64,000 bases of DNA from Caulobacter ginsengisoli (GTDB taxonomy: Bacteria > Pseudomonadota > Alphaproteobacteria > Caulobacterales > Caulobacteraceae): positions 1-64,000 of the forward strand of contig NZ_JAUSVS010000012.1 of NCBI RefSeq assembly GCF_030814835.1. The letters are read 5' to 3'. Within the stretch, counting starts at the first letter, position 1, and the number at the start of each line of letters is the position of its first letter. The translations under genes were made by a program, and so were the position numbers. Under the pieces are notes generated by a model. That model worked only from the letters and a program-made list of their open reading frames with translations. It searched no databases and had not been told where the DNA came from. Of the stretch, positions 37,201 to 44,266 are shown one piece after another.

Positions 37201-37606
37201 CTTCAACGCCTTCCTGAAGACCAGCGGCCTGATCGGCTATGCCGGCAAGATCGCGCCGCGCAACGGCTTCACCGTCCATGACGTGACCACGGTCGACATC
37301 CACCTCAGCCAGGAGCTGCCGGCCTTCTTCCCGGGCGGCGCCAAGTTCCAGGCCTATATGGACATCGAAAACATCGGCAACATGCTCAATGACGAGTGGG
37401 GCGTGCTGGATCAGTACACCTTCTATCGCGGCGTGCCCGTGGTGAACGTGAGTTGCAGCGGCGGAGTGGGAACCACCTGCGGCGGCGCGCCCTTCTACAC
37501 CTACTCCGGCCTCGGAGCCGGCGGCTCGTTCAGCGTGCCCAAGCCCTTCACGGTGACCAACCCGTCGCTGTGGCAGGTCAAGCTGGGCATCCGCTACCGG
37601 TTCTGA
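34283..37606 (+). CDS. Oar-like TonB-dependent receptor with carboxypeptidase-regulatory-like domain
   Basis: A 1107-residue outer-membrane protein. After a signal peptide (LAGGAALSVLALAMSTAVYAQ) comes a carboxypeptidase regulatory-like domain (about 30-110: VRGQITDDAGAPVAGATVTI, GLRVGGPYTI), a plug domain with FGGVNTRFNQLTVDGIRQND and GGSINAVTKSGGNNFSGS, and a large barrel ending in IRYRF with a terminal Phe. This arrangement is that of Oar, known in Myxococcus and abundant in Caulobacterales and Xanthomonadaceae. The substrate is unknown; large oligomers or proteins are candidates. ATG 34283, 34286 or 34292 could start it, after a GAGGGG site. It would need TonB-ExbBD energy. Confidence 0.92.
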   Translation: MMLMNRLAGGAALSVLALAMSTAVYAQETTGGVRGQITDDAGAPVAGATVTITHVPTGSVQTTMSGDNGFFSARGLRVGGPYTISATAPGHDPQQTTVASIGVGDPAEVDLLLANSGATVGELIVTASSSTKPTQGTGTNFSGSQVQALPSISRDLKDVARADPFAVVQDPDNQDALSFGGVNTRFNQLTVDGIRQNDDFGLNNNGYPTQRSPISIDAVEGVQVSIAPYSVLNNGFLGGSINAVTKSGGNNFSGSLFYEKTDAKHKGDTIRGNPVKLTFEETTKGGTFGGPIIKDKLFFFLSYDEFEGIFNLDQGPADSDKTTLIPRITTGAIDTFQAATQSVYNYDPGTWVDGAPPVSDKKFLAKVDWNITNDQRASLTYQKTEGNSFNGSTSSTFASGNSTTQPQIGLESRQYDKNELLTTYNLQVNSQWTPDFSTQLRVGWKETETSQIPLKGLDVGQTQVTVTDLPGVLAGAGTPRIQFGADTFRHDNYLDVKTTNIEFYGRYSWGANDFLAGIRTEELQVFNVFVANSIGSYTFSSYTNFLNRTAQSFTLTGAVDPTGGTVPATTGTARDGAAQFKYRLNSLYFEDTYQFSDTIRILGGLRYDWYSMDSLPTENTNFFSREGFSNRQNLDGVSILLPRIYVTWDPSDKWDLSAGFGRFSSQGLNVWISNPFANDGVRQTNAVCPAGPYLNVDLRQAPAGCTFTPGNGNVNVMDPDFKIPSVWKSTFSAAYTTDLPFLGEDWRFQFDYVYAKNKDALYWYDLRAVQAAGPNGVAPDGRPVYTRSTTGTIGANVFDMMLTNTDVGISKSAAFSVSKSWNDGYLDGLSMRLAYTNTHATDANPMTSSIADSSFVRFASSDHNHPGAATSDYEIRDRYTVTLDYHRKFFGDYETGVTLFGQRRSGTPFSYTFGNSRTGNFDNDFGNLVTQTYSGLQATSNQLLYVPAKDASGDVTLTSDPKVHYAPGFDIASFNAFLKTSGLIGYAGKIAPRNGFTVHDVTTVDIHLSQELPAFFPGGAKFQAYMDIENIGNMLNDEWGVLDQYTFYRGVPVVNVSCSGGVGTTCGGAPFYTYSGLGAGGSFSVPKPFTVTNPSLWQVKLGIRYRF

Positions 37607-37630
37607 TCCCGTCATCGACACTGACAGGGG

Positions 37631-37662
37631 AAGGGCGGTCCGGCGACGGGCCGCCCTTTTCC
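37631..37662 (+). terminator. terminator of the TonB receptor gene
   Basis: AAGGGCGG and CCGCCCTTTT form a stem around a 12-nt loop, followed by TTTTCCTTT. It lies 25 bp after the receptor's stop codon. Confidence 0.8.
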
Positions 37663-37709
37663 TTTGCCATCTTGACGACAGCCTTCGCTGAGGCCACTTG
37701 CGCAGCCCC

Positions 37710-38708
37710 ATGACCACGCCCCTCGTTCCCGCCGAATGGTCCCCGCATCGCGCCATGTGGCTGGGTTTCCCCAGCCATGGCGAGTTGTGGGAGGACAACC
37801 TCGAACCCGCCCAGGACGAGGTCGCCGCCCTGGCCCGCGCCCTGGCCGGTCCCGGCGGCGAGCGGGTGCGGCTGATGGTCTGCGGCGACGAAGCGGAAGC
37901 CGCCGCCCGGGCGCGTCTGGACGGGGTGGCGGGCGTCGAGTTCGTGCGGGGCCTGTTCGGCGACATCTGGCTGCGCGACACCGGCCCGCTGTTCACCGCC
38001 GACGGGACGGCCCAGGCCTTCGGCTTCAACGGCTGGGGCGGCAAATACCAGCTCGAGGGCGACGAGGCGGTGGCCGGCCAGATCGCCGCCGCCGCCGGGG
38101 CGCCGCTGAACGTCCACGACTTCATCCTGGAGGGCGGGGCGCTCGACCATGACGGCCTGGGCACGGTGCTGACCACGCGCCAGTGCCTCCTCAACCCCAA
38201 CCGCAACCCCGGCTGGGACCAGGCCGCCGCCGAGGCCGCCCTGACGGCGGCGCTGGGGGCCCGCAAGGTGCTGTGGCTGGGCGATGGCCTGCGCAACGAT
38301 CACACCGACGGCCATGTCGACAACCTGGCCCGCTTCGTCGCCCCCGGCGTGGTGGCCTGTCCGGTGGCGGTCGGCCGGGCCGACCCCAACACCGACCTCT
38401 ATGGCGAGACCGCCCGCCTGTTGTCGGGCATGACCGACGCGCGCGGCGCGGCGCTGACGGTCATGCGCATTCCCTCTCCCGGCTGGACCGAGGACAGCCA
38501 TGGCGACATGGTTCCCGCCAGCCACATGAACTTCCTGATCGCCAACGGGGCTGTCATCGTCCCGATCTATGACGAAAAGATCGGCGAATACGCCCTGGCC
38601 GCCCTGCGCAGCCTGTTTCCCGAGCGCCAGGTCATCGGCCTGCCGTCCAGGGCCATCCTGACCGGCGGCGGCTCGTTCCACTGCATCAGCCAGCAGGAGC
38701 CCGCCTGA
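37710..38708 (+). CDS. aguA: agmatine deiminase
   Basis: A 332-residue member of the peptidyl-arginine deiminase-like family. Visible motifs are MWLGFPSHGELWEDN, LRDTGPLFT, GWGGKYQLEGDEAV, NDHTDGHVDNLARFV and the C-terminal catalytic cysteine in GGGSFHCISQQE. It converts agmatine to N-carbamoylputrescine and ammonia. The ATG at 37710 gives the normal N-terminus; the TTG 12 bases upstream is unlikely. Its TGA overlaps the next ATG (TGATG), so it is coupled to aguB. Confidence 0.94.
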   Translation: MTTPLVPAEWSPHRAMWLGFPSHGELWEDNLEPAQDEVAALARALAGPGGERVRLMVCGDEAEAAARARLDGVAGVEFVRGLFGDIWLRDTGPLFTADGTAQAFGFNGWGGKYQLEGDEAVAGQIAAAAGAPLNVHDFILEGGALDHDGLGTVLTTRQCLLNPNRNPGWDQAAAEAALTAALGARKVLWLGDGLRNDHTDGHVDNLARFVAPGVVACPVAVGRADPNTDLYGETARLLSGMTDARGAALTVMRIPSPGWTEDSHGDMVPASHMNFLIANGAVIVPIYDEKIGEYALAALRSLFPERQVIGLPSRAILTGGGSFHCISQQEPA

Positions 38709-39586
38709 TGAGCCGCATGCTGACCCTCGCCGCCCTGCAGACCGGCTACGGGACGGACCTGGCCGCCAACATCGCCGTGACCGCCGACCTGATCCGCCAG
38801 GCCGCCGACAGGGGCGCCCAGGTCATCCTGCCGTCGGAACTGTTCCAGGGGCCGTATTTCTGCGTCGCCCAGGAGGAGCGCTGGTTCCAGGAGGCCCATC
38901 CCTGGCGCGAGCATCCCTGCGTCACCGCCCTGGCCCCGCTGGCCGGGGAGCTGGGCGTGGTGCTGCCGATCTCGATCTTCGAGCGCGAGGGGCCGCACTA
39001 TTTCAACAGCCTGGTGATGGCCGACGCCGATGGCTCCCTGCTGGGCGTCTACCGCAAGAGCCATATCCCCGACGGGCCGGGCTATATGGAGAAATACTAT
39101 TTCAAGCCGGGCGACACCGGCTTCAAGGTCTGGGACACCCGCTTTGGCCGCATCGGCGTGGGCGTCTGCTGGGACCAGTGGTACCCGGAGGCCGCCCGGG
39201 CCATGGCCCTGATGGGGGCCGAGGCCCTGCTCTATCCGACCGCCATCGGCTCGGAGCCGCACGACCCGACGCTCGACACCGCCCTGCCCTGGCGCCGCGC
39301 CATGCAGGGCCACGCGGTCAGCAACGTCATCCCGGTGGTCGGGGCCAACCGCACCGGCTTCGAGCCCTGGGACGGCTATCCGGGCGGCGGCCAGCATTTC
39401 TACGGCTCCAGCTTCATCGCCGACCATCGCGGCGACCTGGTCGGCGACCTGGGCCGCGATGAAGTGGGCGTGACGACCGCCAGCTTCGACCTGGACTTCC
39501 TGGCCCGCCACCGCGCCGCCTGGGGCTTCTTCCGCGACCGCCGGCCGGATCTCTATGGATCGCTGACGGCGCCCCGGCCCGCGTGA
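38708..39586 (+). CDS. aguB: N-carbamoylputrescine amidase
   Basis: A 292-residue nitrilase-superfamily enzyme with the catalytic triad in place: Glu in LPSELFQGPYFC, Lys in YRKSHIPDGPGYMEKYYFKPGD, and Cys in GVGVCWDQWYPEAARAMALMGAEALLYPTAIGSEP. It hydrolyses N-carbamoylputrescine to putrescine, CO2 and ammonia. The pair AguA-AguB is the standard agmatine-to-putrescine route for polyamine synthesis or nitrogen use. Both ends overlap neighbouring genes by one base. Confidence 0.95.
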   Translation: MSRMLTLAALQTGYGTDLAANIAVTADLIRQAADRGAQVILPSELFQGPYFCVAQEERWFQEAHPWREHPCVTALAPLAGELGVVLPISIFEREGPHYFNSLVMADADGSLLGVYRKSHIPDGPGYMEKYYFKPGDTGFKVWDTRFGRIGVGVCWDQWYPEAARAMALMGAEALLYPTAIGSEPHDPTLDTALPWRRAMQGHAVSNVIPVVGANRTGFEPWDGYPGGGQHFYGSSFIADHRGDLVGDLGRDEVGVTTASFDLDFLARHRAAWGFFRDRRPDLYGSLTAPRPA

Positions 39587-40113
39587 TGATCAAGACCGAA
39601 CGCCTGATCCTGCGCAATTGGCGCGAAGAGGACGTCGAGCCCTTCGCCGCCATGGGCCAGGACCCGGAGGTGATGCGGCACTTCCCGGCCCTGCTGAGCC
39701 ACGACGAGTCCGTGGCGACCTTCCATCGGGCGCGCGGCAAGATCGCCGACCGCGGCTACGGCTTCTGGGCGCTGGAGCGCAGGAGCGACGGCGTCTTCCT
39801 GGGCTTCACGGGCATCCAGGACTATAGCCCCGACCTGCCGCTGACCGGCATAGAGGCCGGCTGGCGGCTGGCCCGCCATGCCTGGGGCCAGGGCTATGCC
39901 AGCGAGGCGGCCCGGGCGGCCCTGGCCTTCGCCTTCGAGACGCTAAACGCGCCGGAGGTCTCGGCCATCACCGCCACAAGCAACCTGCAAAGCCAGGCGG
40001 TCATGCGCCGCATCGGCATGACGGCGAGGCCGGAGCTGGACTTCGACCACCCCAGCCTGGCCAAGGACAGTCCACTGCTGCGGCACGTCGTCTACGCGAT
40101 CGCTCAGCCCTAG
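39586..40113 (+). CDS. GNAT-family N-acetyltransferase in the agmatine operon
   Basis: A 175-residue RimJ/RimL-like acetyltransferase: TERLILRNWREEDVEPF, then GWRLARHAWGQGYASEAARAALAFAFE for the acetyl-CoA site and SNLQSQAVMRRIGMTARPELDF. The ATG at 39586 shares a base with the TGA of aguB, so it is translationally coupled and belongs to the polyamine operon. Acetylation of putrescine or agmatine is a tempting guess, but this subfamily more often modifies protein N-termini. The TAG stop is part of the palindrome at 40110-40163. Confidence 0.82.
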   Translation: MIKTERLILRNWREEDVEPFAAMGQDPEVMRHFPALLSHDESVATFHRARGKIADRGYGFWALERRSDGVFLGFTGIQDYSPDLPLTGIEAGWRLARHAWGQGYASEAARAALAFAFETLNAPEVSAITATSNLQSQAVMRRIGMTARPELDFDHPSLAKDSPLLRHVVYAIAQP

Positions 40114-40163
40114 ACCCTTTCAGGTTTTGATGATTTCATCAAAACCTGACAAAAAGGGTCTAG
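40110..40163. repeat. palindrome containing the stop codon of the acetyltransferase
   Basis: CTAGACCCTTT and AGGTTTTGATGA mirror TCATCAAAACCT and AAAGGGTCTAG across a 2-nt centre. The gene's TAG stop is in the first arm. It also works as a plausible terminator hairpin. Confidence 0.75.
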
Positions 40164-40174
40164 ATTCAAAAGTT

Positions 40175-40226
40175 TAGAGCATGTCCGGGCGGGCGAACCG
40201 CATACACTTCGCCCTAACATGCTCTA
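40175..40226. repeat. palindrome containing the stop codon of the 40224-41084 gene
   Basis: TAGAGCATGT mirrors ACATGCTCTA around a 32-nt middle containing GGGCGGGCGAA and TTCGCCC, which also pair. The right arm supplies the TAG stop (minus strand) of the next gene. Confidence 0.7.
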
Positions 40227-41084
40227 GCCCGGCGGATAGAGGCCCGGCGCCATATAGGACTCGAAGGCGCAGAAGGGCCGCTCGGGATCGCCGATCCGCG
40301 CCTTGAAGCCCTCGGGCCCGAAAGTCTTGGCGAAGACCTCCTTGACCTTGGCGTAGTCGGGCGGGGCGCTCTTCTTGCCGGGCATGATGGTCAGGGTGGC
40401 GTGGCTGTCGCAAGGATAGAGGTCGAGGAACCAGGAGGCCTTGCCGCCGCCGCCCAGGCCCATGCTTTCGACCGCCAGGTCCAGGGTCACCGCGCCGGTG
40501 ACGAACATGCCGCCGTCCTTGGGTCGGGCGACGAACAGCATCCGCCGCTGGAAGACCCCCTGTTGCAGGTCCAGGTCATAGACGTCGACCACGGCCGCCT
40601 CGGTCTCGAACCGCTCGCGCAGGCGGCCCTTGAAGGGGCCGGCCGGGTCGGTCAGCCGGGTGGCGGCCAGGTCGAGGAGGCGGTCGCGGGCGGCGGTGAA
40701 GGCGGGGACGTCGCCCAGCCGGGCCCGGGCCGCCAGCTCGATCCACAGCGCGACCGGCTTGATGTCATCGGTGTCGGGCAGGTTGAGGGCCGTCAGCTCG
40801 TCCAGAGCGCCGGCCGCGTCGCCGTTCTGCAGCCGGGCCTCGGCATGCACGGTCCCGATCAGACGGCCCATGGCGCCGTCGCCGCAGGCCGCCTTGAGCG
40901 CCTGGAAATGCGGTTCGGCCGCCGCCAGCCCACCGCTCTTCAGCCCAGCCTTGGCCGCCTCCCAGTGCTGGTCGTAGGCGGCGCGGCAAGCGGGCGGCGG
41001 CGGACCCTCCGCGGCCCGGGCGGGCAGTCCGGCGCCCAGGGCCAGCAGGCCGGCCAGGCCAAGGACGATCGACAATCGGTTCAT
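40224..41084 (-). CDS. secreted protein of unknown function
   Basis: A 286-residue protein. A clear signal peptide ([26 protein letters not shown]) is followed by an alpha-helical, TPR-like half (about 30-160: AAKAGLKSGGLAAAEPHFQALKAACG, then ARLQNGDAAGALDELTAL) and a C-terminal half with beta-like segments (about 165-286). I do not recognise the family. The ATG at 41084 overlaps the stop codon of the PAP2 phosphatase gene (ATGA), so the two are coupled; the larger frame upstream is a different reading of the phosphatase gene. It probably acts in the periplasm. Confidence 0.7.
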   Translation of the reverse strand: MNRLSIVLGLAGLLALGAGLPARAAEGPPPPACRAAYDQHWEAAKAGLKSGGLAAAEPHFQALKAACGDGAMGRLIGTVHAEARLQNGDAAGALDELTALNLPDTDDIKPVALWIELAARARLGDVPAFTAARDRLLDLAATRLTDPAGPFKGRLRERFETEAAVVDVYDLDLQQGVFQRRMLFVARPKDGGMFVTGAVTLDLAVESMGLGGGGKASWFLDLYPCDSHATLTIMPGKKSAPPDYAKVKEVFAKTFGPEGFKARIGDPERPFCAFESYMAPGLYPPG

Positions 41085-41923
41085 GCGCCGCATCCCTCGG
41101 GCGGACCCAGCTTCCTCGCCGCGGCGATCTCGTCCCGCGCCTTGGCGAGGTCGGCCATGAAGCCGGGATCGGCGTGCAGGCGGGCCACCAGGGCCGAGCC
41201 CAGGTCGCGGCCGGCGTCGACATCGCTCTGCCAGTGCACCCCGCAGATCACCCGGCTGTCGCCGAAGTCGCGGCCGCGGGCGACCAGCTGGCTGGAGCGG
41301 TCCGGGACCAGTTCGGCCAGCACCAGGCCCCAGCTCCAGCCGATCAGGCTGTGGCCGGAGGGGTAGGAGCCGTTGGTGTAGATCCAGGTCTCGCGCGGCA
41401 CGCAGATCTGCTTGTTGTTGCCCACCGGCGGGCGCTTGCGGTCGTAGCGGTCCTTGATCGGGCTGTAGACCGGCGCGGCGTCGGCCTCGATGCGCAGCAT
41501 CATGCGGGCCAGGACCGGGGTCGTGTCCGGCCCGATCCTGACCCCGGCCGCGCAGCCATAGCTCTTCCAGGCCTCGCCGCCCGACAGGTCGGCGTCGCGC
41601 TGGGCCATCGTCCAGCGGGCCGAGCCGGCCAGGTCCCGGGTCGCTTCGAACCGGGCCTTGTCGGCCTTGCCGGTCTTGGAGCCCGGGGTCGGCGGCGGTC
41701 CCAGGATCTTCAGAGCGTCCGGCGCGCCGCCGTCTGGCAGATAGCCCTTGGGCGGGACCTTCCAGTCCCTGGAGCTGACCGGCGTCGGAGGCTGGTCGAA
41801 GGGGCCCACGCCCGGCCGGGGGCCGGCCAGCGGCCAGACCGAGGGCATGACCGAGCAGGCCGCCAGCGCCAGGAGGGGCAGCCCGCCCACGGCCAGGCCG
41901 GTCCATGATTTTCGCAACTTCAT
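41081..41923 (-). CDS. PAP2-family acid phosphatase, probable lipoprotein
   Basis: A 280-residue class A acid phosphatase-like protein. The N-terminus has a lipobox LALAAC (Cys23), so it is probably a lipoprotein. The three PAP2 signatures are intact: K157-x6-R164-P165, PSGH (188-191, catalytic His191) and S223-R-x5-H230-x3-D234. It should hydrolyse phosphomonoesters or phospholipid phosphates in the periplasm. It overlaps the following unknown secreted gene by 4 bp. The phosphate island is far away, so a Pho link is not evident. Confidence 0.9.
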   Translation of the reverse strand: MKLRKSWTGLAVGGLPLLALAACSVMPSVWPLAGPRPGVGPFDQPPTPVSSRDWKVPPKGYLPDGGAPDALKILGPPPTPGSKTGKADKARFEATRDLAGSARWTMAQRDADLSGGEAWKSYGCAAGVRIGPDTTPVLARMMLRIEADAAPVYSPIKDRYDRKRPPVGNNKQICVPRETWIYTNGSYPSGHSLIGWSWGLVLAELVPDRSSQLVARGRDFGDSRVICGVHWQSDVDAGRDLGSALVARLHADPGFMADLAKARDEIAAARKLGPPEGCGA

Positions 41924-41954
41924 CCGCCGAGTGGTCCCCAGGCGAGCGGAAACG

Positions 41955-42809
41955 TCAACCCAGTTGGGTCTTGCCGTTGCGGATCACCGTGACGCCCCGT
42001 TCCTTGACCCGGGCTTCGAAGCTGACCACGTCGCCGTCCTTCCACAGATCGACGGTGATGGTCTCGCCGGGAAAGACCGGGCTGGAGAAGCGCACCTGGT
42101 GGCTCTTCACCCTGGCCGGGTCGAAATCGCAATAGGCCTGCAGCACAGCCCGGCAGGTGATGCCGTAGGTGCAGAGGCCGTGCAGGATAGGGCGAGGGAA
42201 GCCGGCGGCCTTGGCGATCCTGGGGTCGCTGTGCAGCGGATTGCGGTCGCCCGACAGGCGGTAGATCAGCGCCTGGTTGGGCTGGGTCGGGAAGTCGAGC
42301 GACAGGTCGGCGGGACGATCCGGAACCTTGTGCGGCTCGGGCGCGCCTTCCGAGGGGCCGCCGAAGCCGCCGTCGCCGCGGGCGAAGGTGGCCCCGGTCA
42401 GGGTGGCGATCTTGCTGCCGTCCTTCTGGTCGCGAAGGATGGTCTCGGAGACGATCACGGCCCCCTTGTCGGCCCCCTTGTCATAGGCCCCGATGATCCG
42501 GCCTTCGGCGGTGATGGCCGCCTCGGTGGGCATGGGCTTGTGGAATTCGACCTTCTGCTCGCCGTGCACGACCATCAGGTAGTTGATGCCCATCTTGGGG
42601 CCGCCGGGCCCCGCGCCCCAGGCCACGACGGTGGCCAGGCTCGGGACGGCCTTGAGGCCGCTTTCGTAGACGAAGGGCAGCTCCTGCTCGTTCATCGGGT
42701 CCGAGCCCAGGCCGATGCCCAGGGCATAGAGCATGGTCTCGCGGTCGCCCCAGGCGAACGTCTGGCCCTCGCTCTTCAGGTCCAGGATCTCGGGATAGGC
42801 GATGGGCAT
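41955..42809 (-). CDS. MaoC-family 2-enoyl-CoA hydratase (hydratase 2, HSD17B4-like)
   Basis: A 284-residue double hot-dog protein. The N-terminal domain has YALGIGLGSD and VYESGLKAVPSLATVV; the C-terminal domain has the hydratase 2 signature YRLSGDRNPLHSDP with catalytic Asp and His, then FPRPILHGLCTYG. It hydrates trans-2-enoyl-CoA to (R)-3-hydroxyacyl-CoA, as in the peroxisomal MFE2 or in steroid side-chain degradation. Two related activities (a single hot-dog MaoC protein and an MDR reductase) lie 1-3 kb away on the same strand. Confidence 0.9.
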   Translation of the reverse strand: MPIAYPEILDLKSEGQTFAWGDRETMLYALGIGLGSDPMNEQELPFVYESGLKAVPSLATVVAWGAGPGGPKMGINYLMVVHGEQKVEFHKPMPTEAAITAEGRIIGAYDKGADKGAVIVSETILRDQKDGSKIATLTGATFARGDGGFGGPSEGAPEPHKVPDRPADLSLDFPTQPNQALIYRLSGDRNPLHSDPRIAKAAGFPRPILHGLCTYGITCRAVLQAYCDFDPARVKSHQVRFSSPVFPGETITVDLWKDGDVVSFEARVKERGVTVIRNGKTQLG

Positions 42810-42989
42810 GGCGCTTCCTCGTCAGGCTTGGTGGTTGGAGGGATAGAAGCCGATTGACGCTAGGGCGTGCAAGCTGCTCGCCTGTGGATGGCGGTCGCAT
42901 TGCCCGGCGCCGTTTGATCGGCTAGACACCCGCCCTCGACCTTCCTACGGCCGCTGCCGTCAACTTTTCGAACCCGAGCCAGATCCTCC

Positions 42990-43763
42990 ATGGAAACCGC
43001 CACCGTCGGCCCCGTCTCCGGCAACGTCCTGTTCTATACCAAGCCCGAGCCCCTCAGCCGTGAAGAGCACGGCAAGCTGGGCGTCCTGCGCATGGACAAG
43101 CCCTACGGCTTCGCCTCGATCGGCCATGTCGTGCCGCTGACCGTCGCCGAGTTCGGCTTTGCCGGCATCAACTTCCCGATCATCTTCGCCGGCGAGCAGC
43201 GCGTGCCGCTGTGCGTCATGGGCGTCAACGCCGGCGAGAACCTGTTCATCAAGAACGATGGGGCCTTCGCCACCGGCGCCTACATCCCGGCCTATATCCG
43301 CCGCTATCCCTTCGTGCTGGCCTCGGACGAGTCCCAGAACCGCATGGTGGTCTGCATCGAGCGCAACGCCCCGATGCTGGGCGAGAACGCCGAGGTGCCG
43401 CTGTTCGACGACAAGGGCGAGCCCAGCGAATACACCCAGAGCGCCATCAAGTTCTGCGAGGACTTCGAAACCGAGCGCCGCCGCACCGAGGCCTTCGTCG
43501 ACCTGCTGACCAGCCTGGACCTGTTCGAGACCAAGCAGGCCAGCTTCCAGACCACCCTGCCGGACGGCACCCAGAGCGCCCCGGTGGTGCTGGCCGACTA
43601 TTTCGGCGTCTCGGAAGAGAAGCTGGGCAAGCTGCCGGCCGAAAAGCTGGCCGAGCTGCGCGACAGCGGCGCCCTGGACAAGATCTACTCGCACATGGCC
43701 TCGCTGCTGGGCTGGGACCGCCTGGTGATGATCGCCAGCGAACGGGCCGCGCAGACGGCGTAA
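42990..43763 (+). CDS. SapC family protein
   Basis: A 257-residue protein matching the SapC family: YGFASIGHVVPLTVAEFGFAGINFPIIFAGEQR, NAGENLFIKNDGAFATGAYIPAYIRRYPFVLA, then PLFDDKGEPSEYTQSAIKFCEDFE. The family is named for the S-layer-linked sapC gene of Campylobacter; its biochemical role is not established. It has no signal peptide or membrane helix. It is a single gene with its own terminator; an upstream GCTAGACA is a possible -10. Confidence 0.85.
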   Translation: METATVGPVSGNVLFYTKPEPLSREEHGKLGVLRMDKPYGFASIGHVVPLTVAEFGFAGINFPIIFAGEQRVPLCVMGVNAGENLFIKNDGAFATGAYIPAYIRRYPFVLASDESQNRMVVCIERNAPMLGENAEVPLFDDKGEPSEYTQSAIKFCEDFETERRRTEAFVDLLTSLDLFETKQASFQTTLPDGTQSAPVVLADYFGVSEEKLGKLPAEKLAELRDSGALDKIYSHMASLLGWDRLVMIASERAAQTA

Positions 43764-43789
43764 GCCAAGCTACAGCCTCAGGGATCGGC

Positions 43790-43818
43790 AAAGCCTCCTC
43801 CGGACCGGGGGAGGCTTT
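43790..43818 (+). terminator. terminator of the sapC gene
   Basis: AAAGCCTCC pairs with GGAGGCTTT across an 11-nt loop, followed by GTCCTTTC. Just beyond, at 43829-43854, CCCTTCCTCCATCGACGAGGAAGGG is a half-copy of the family C element arms. Confidence 0.75.
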
Positions 43819-43828
43819 GTCCTTTCTG

Positions 43829-43854
43829 GAACCCTTCCTCCATCGACGAGGAAG
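43829..43854. repeat. solo arm of the family C element
   Basis: The hairpin CCCTTCCTC-catcgac-GAGGAAGGG is nearly the arm sequence that bounds the elements at 61299-61452 and 63843-63995. It lies between sapC and the convergent hydratase gene. Confidence 0.6.
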
Positions 43855-43869
43855 GGAGAAACAAGAAGG

Positions 43870-44262
43870 CTATCGAGCGAACAAACTCCGCGTCAGGCAC
43901 GAAAACACCAGCCGTCCCGCCTCATCCAGCAGGTCGTGCTGGGCGATGACGATGCCCTTGGATTCGCCCACCGCGTCCTTGCCCATCACCGTCATGCGGC
44001 CGCGCAGCAGCTCGCCGGCCGGCGGGTTGCGGGACCAGCGCAGGGCGTCGACGCCCAACCGCTTGGTCTGCGGCCACTGGTCGGAGGCCTCGGCCTCGAG
44101 CTTGGACCAGATGGCGTAGATCAGGGCGTCCGGGGCGCCCCGCTCGATGTCCCAGCCGGGGGCGTAGGACGAGATGAAGCTCTCCAGCGCCTTGGCGTCG
44201 ATGGCGGTGACGCCCAGCGAAACCACCTGGCCGATGCGGATGTCGTCAAAAGCGGCGGGCAT
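43870..44262 (-). CDS. MaoC-like single hot-dog domain protein
   Basis: A 130-residue protein with hot-dog character: FDDIRIGQVVSLGVTAIDAKALESFISSYAPGWDIERG, then GRMTVMGKDAVGESKGIVIAQHDLLDEAGRLVFSC. It resembles MaoC-type dehydratases, but the D-x(4)-H catalytic motif is not clear, so it may be a binding or thioesterase-like member. The ATG at 44262 lies 4 bp downstream of the stop of the MDR reductase gene, forming an operon with it. Confidence 0.65.
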   Translation of the reverse strand: MPAAFDDIRIGQVVSLGVTAIDAKALESFISSYAPGWDIERGAPDALIYAIWSKLEAEASDQWPQTKRLGVDALRWSRNPPAGELLRGRMTVMGKDAVGESKGIVIAQHDLLDEAGRLVFSCLTRSLFAR

Positions 44263-44266
44263 GGAC

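Noticed and set aside
34241-38296. A 1351-codon open frame on the minus strand opposite the TonB receptor
   Set aside because: It has no family motifs and mirrors a high-GC coding gene with clear homology on the plus strand; long antisense frames are expected at this GC content.
40224-41906. A 560-codon minus-strand frame that would fuse the phosphatase region to the secreted protein
   Set aside because: Its first half is an out-of-frame reading of the PAP2 gene, whose three signatures are in the other frame. The real start at 41084 overlaps the phosphatase stop codon.
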